Assembly: GCA_029256665.1 (NCBI GenBank)
Contig: JAQSXN010000152.1
Coordinates: 1 to 7,993, forward strand
Reading direction: 5' to 3'
DNA: 7,993 nucleotides
Source: Paenibacillus sp.
GTDB lineage: Bacteria > Bacillota > Bacilli > Paenibacillales > Paenibacillaceae
The notes under the pieces: model-generated
What the model was told of the DNA's origin: nothing
The model's database searches: none
The model's input: only the letters and a program-made list of their open reading frames with translations
Shown here: in pieces, positions 6,637-7,993 of the stretch
How positions within the stretch are numbered: position 1 is the stretch's first letter
Layout of the letters: each line of letters opens with the position of its first letter
Program-made: the position numbers and the translations under genes

Positions 6637-7524
6637 TCAATAATCCAATGTTCCGACGATTTTGCCGAATTGCGCAACCGCCTCAAACAGCTCGGCATGC
6701 TCCCCTGGCAAAGCGATAACGTTCGTTTGAAGCGAGATGCCCTCGGTTTCGGGCAGCATGAGCGGGTGCAGCAGCCCGGCAGCGGCTTCATGACGAACGC
6801 TTAACCCCGGCATAAATCCGATGCCCGACTTCCGAACGATCAGTTTTCTCGCCATCTCCGAATTGTCCGTATGAATCCGGATATTCGGCGGATGCGCAAG
6901 CGATTCGAACACGCGGTGAACGCGAAGCCAGTCGAGAGATCCGCATTCGAAAAACACGAGCGGCTGCTCGGCTACCTCCTCGACGGTTATCCTCTTTCTG
7001 CCGATAAACGGATGATTCTCGTACACGTATAACCGAATGGGATCCACGTAAAATTTGACGGAATGAAGATCGGGATGATGGGCCTTGCGGACAAGCGCCA
7101 CGTCCACTTCCTTGTTCAACACTTTGGCCACGATATCGTCCGTCGTGCCCGTAACGAGCTTATAGCCGGCAAGCGGGAATTTTTCGCTAAGATAGGGGAT
7201 CAGGTCGGGAACGACGTAATTGGCCGCGGAAACCGTGCAGCCGATGCGATATTCGCTTTGCGGCGATTTTTTTTGATGGATTTGAAGCTTGCCCGTCTTG
7301 TAGATAAGGATCAATTGCTGGGCATAGGGCAGGAATCGCCGGCCGTCCTCCGATATTTGCACTTGCTTGCCCGCCCGTTCGAATAACTTGCAATTCAGCT
7401 CCTGCTCGAGCGACTTGATGCGCGCGGTAACGGAAGGCTGCGATAAAAACAACGCCTCCGCCGCTTTGTTGAATCCCCCGAAATGAATGACGTAAACGAA
7501 TGCTTCAATATTTTCGATATTCAA
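6637..7524 (-). CDS. LysR-type transcriptional regulator of the adjacent operon
   Basis: About 295-residue LysR-type regulator. The winged helix-turn-helix sits at about 4-62, with the recognition region FNKAAEALFLSQPSVTARI and then LEQELNCKLFER; the effector-binding domain fills roughly 90-290. I choose the TTG at 7524 as start because GAGGTGA (7530-7536) lies 5 bases ahead of it and the product then begins MNIENIEAFVYV, the usual opening of this subfamily. The in-frame GTG at 7533 would add three residues but has its binding site partly inside the start codon. The gene lies directly upstream of, and in the same direction as, the transporter/monooxygenase operon, so it probably activates it in response to a sulfur metabolite, by analogy with YtlI of the B. 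subtilis ytm operon. No convincing terminator follows the stop, so some read-through into the operon is possible. Confidence 0.9.
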   Translation of the reverse strand: MNIENIEAFVYVIHFGGFNKAAEALFLSQPSVTARIKSLEQELNCKLFERAGKQVQISEDGRRFLPYAQQLILIYKTGKLQIHQKKSPQSEYRIGCTVSAANYVVPDLIPYLSEKFPLAGYKLVTGTTDDIVAKVLNKEVDVALVRKAHHPDLHSVKFYVDPIRLYVYENHPFIGRKRITVEEVAEQPLVFFECGSLDWLRVHRVFESLAHPPNIRIHTDNSEMARKLIVRKSGIGFMPGLSVRHEAAAGLLHPLMLPETEGISLQTNVIALPGEHAELFEAVAQFGKIVGTLDY

Positions 7525-7529
7525 AGTGC

Positions 7530-7536
7530 TCACCTC
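7530..7536 (-). promoter_or_regulatory. Ribosome binding site supporting a TTG start for lysR
   Basis: GAGGTGA on the minus strand, 5 bases before the TTG at 7524, pairs well with the 16S rRNA end. It overlaps the alternative GTG start codon at 7531-7533, which makes that start unlikely. Confidence 0.6.
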
Positions 7537-7556
7537 GACTTTTAATGTCCAGTATT

Positions 7557-7575
7557 TTCATATGAATAATATGAA
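7557..7575. promoter_or_regulatory. 19-base dyad upstream of lysR, candidate autoregulatory operator
   Basis: TTCATAT (7557-7563) and ATATGAA (7569-7575) are perfect inverted arms around GAATA; the left half is itself part of the palindrome TTCATATGAA. It lies about 33 bases before the lysR start and downstream of the candidate -35, where a repressing autoregulator could bind. Its AT-richness means chance symmetry is possible. Confidence 0.4.
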
Positions 7576-7578
7576 TTA

Positions 7579-7607
7579 AACGTAACAAACCGCACATCAC
7601 CTGTCAA
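7579..7607 (-). promoter_or_regulatory. Candidate lysR promoter
   Basis: On the minus strand a perfect TTGACA (7602-7607) is followed after 17 bases by TACGTT (7579-7584), a weak -10 match. A small palindrome, ACGAA-C-TTCGT (7607-7617), abuts the -35 box. From 7618 to 7700 I see no gene; it holds only a short CGATTT-CCT-AAATCG hairpin (7624-7638) and ordinary sequence, probably the former shared upstream region of lysR and ku. Confidence 0.4.
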
Positions 7608-7700
7608 CGAACTTCGTAACCGTCGATTTCCTAAATCGCCCAATCCCGCGACAAGCATCTCCCGGCCGGCAAATGGATAACCTACCTTTAACGACAACGA

Positions 7701-7876
7701 TCAGTCGATCTCCTCGTCGCTAAACAGTACGAACTTGCCTTTTTCGTATTGAAGACTTTGGACAGTTCCTCCGGGGCGACCCCCTGATCGCAATGGAGCA
7801 GCGGCAGGTCTGCGAGATCGGAGTCCCTCGAGCTTGCGCCAGCCCGAAGCTGATGGCCTTTCCAGACGGTATACAT
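7701..7876 (-). pseudogene. ku: ku 5' fragment, frameshifted and internally deleted
   Basis: Remains of the N-terminus of the bacterial Ku DNA end-joining protein. The start has its own intact ribosome site (AAGGAGGAT, 7883-7891). Reading order along the minus strand: MYTVWKG in frame 1; AISFGLA after an apparent 2-base loss near 7857; then an abrupt jump to RGTPISQTCR, where about 25-30 residues normal for Ku are missing; then HCDQGVAPEEL back in frame 1 after another shift; then QYEKGKFVLFSDEEID in frame 2, ending at TGA (7701-7703). Each piece matches the expected order of a Ku N-terminal beta-barrel (M-x-T-V-W-K-G-A-I-S-F-G-L, then G-x-P-I, then E-Y-E-K-G-x-F-V). No single frame covers it, so it cannot make Ku. 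Three overlapping short open frames here are by-products of this. Confidence 0.8.
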
Positions 7877-7882
7877 GGATGA

Positions 7883-7891
7883 ATCCTCCTT
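7883..7891 (-). promoter_or_regulatory. Relic ribosome binding site of the ku fragment
   Basis: AAGGAGGAT on the minus strand lies 6 bases before the ATG at 7876. Its survival shows that the true 5' end of the ku gene, not an internal piece, is on the minus strand. Confidence 0.6.
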
Positions 7892-7901
7892 CGGCGCGGG
7901 T

Positions 7902-7993
7902 CATTCAAATATGGATTTTGTCGACCTCCACGAGATCGACCCCCTCTACTTTGTAAAGCCGTATTACCTATCGCCAGATATGGCCGGAGGCAG
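7902..7993 (+). pseudogene. ku: ku internal fragment on the opposite strand (runs off right edge)
   Basis: The plus strand from 7905 stays open to the window end and encodes MDFVDLHEIDPLYF followed by VKPYYLSPD (first Met at 7911). This is the Ku segment D-F-V-D-L-x-E-I-D-P-x-Y-F-x-K-x-Y-Y-L that normally follows the N-terminal part directly, about ten residues after the Y-E-K-G-x-F-V stretch. Here it sits 25 bases from the ku start codon and points the other way. The ATG at 7911 falls inside the domain and lacks a ribosome site, so it is unlikely to be a true start. The rest of the gene should lie to the right; whether that part is intact cannot be seen. Confidence 0.75.

Noticed and set aside
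6607..6804. 65-codon plus-strand open frame at the lysR 3' end
   Set aside because: Mostly antisense to the lysR C-terminus and without motif or ribosome site.
7624..7638. CGATTT-CCT-AAATCG hairpin as a terminator
   Set aside because: The stem is only 6 bases with no T-run on either side, and no intact gene ends there.
7688..7908. Three short overlapping minus-strand open frames as separate small genes
   Set aside because: Each holds only part of a Ku N-terminus; together they are explained as one frameshifted ku relic.
1..7993. CRISPR arrays, insertion sequences, tRNA or rRNA genes, riboswitches
   Set aside because: No regularly spaced repeats, transposase-like frames, terminal inverted repeats, or recognisable RNA signatures were found by reading; the lysR-operon gap of 129 bases is too short and AT-rich for an S-box-like leader.

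Overview
The window looks like chromosome of a moderately GC-rich Gram-positive bacterium of the Paenibacillaceae type (Paenibacillus/Cohnella-like). The grounds are strong AGGAGG-type ribosome binding sites before nearly every gene, a lipoprotein-anchored binding protein, a LysR regulator that probably starts at TTG, and gene content and order that resemble the ytmI-tcyJKLMN-ytmO-ytnJ sulfur operon of Bacillus subtilis. No taxonomic search was possible, so this is an inference.

All intact genes lie on the minus strand and read from right to left. A LysR-type regulator (6637-7524) is followed by a 129-base gap with promoter-like and repeat elements. Then comes one tightly packed operon: amino-acid binding lipoprotein (5656-6507), two permeases (4924-5619, 4217-4927), ABC ATPase (3468-4220), luciferase-like monooxygenase of the YtmO type (2436-3446), M20 amidohydrolase/deacetylase (1204-2439), DinB-family protein (688-1185), GNAT acetyltransferase (95-688), and the first 27 codons of a second flavin monooxygenase of the NtaA/YtnJ/YxeK family (starts at 82, runs off the left edge). 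Gaps are at most 36 bases and four junctions overlap by 1-4 bases, so co-transcription with translational coupling is very likely.

Read together, the genes form an uptake and salvage route for a cystine-like or S-modified cysteine compound: import by the ABC transporter, N-acetylation by the GNAT enzyme, oxygenolytic C-S cleavage by the flavin monooxygenase(s), and deacetylation by the M20 enzyme to release cysteine. This scheme is known for the ytm and yxe operons of B. subtilis; applying it here is inference from gene content. The DinB-family gene between deacetylase and acetyltransferase is the member I cannot assign, and is the best candidate for a new step.

The right end (7534-7993) holds the lysR upstream region and the remains of a ku (DNA end-joining) gene. 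The ku 5' end lies on the minus strand with several frameshifts and an internal deletion. The next part of the same protein lies back-to-back on the plus strand and runs off the right edge. A local inversion of roughly 200 bases accounts for this arrangement.
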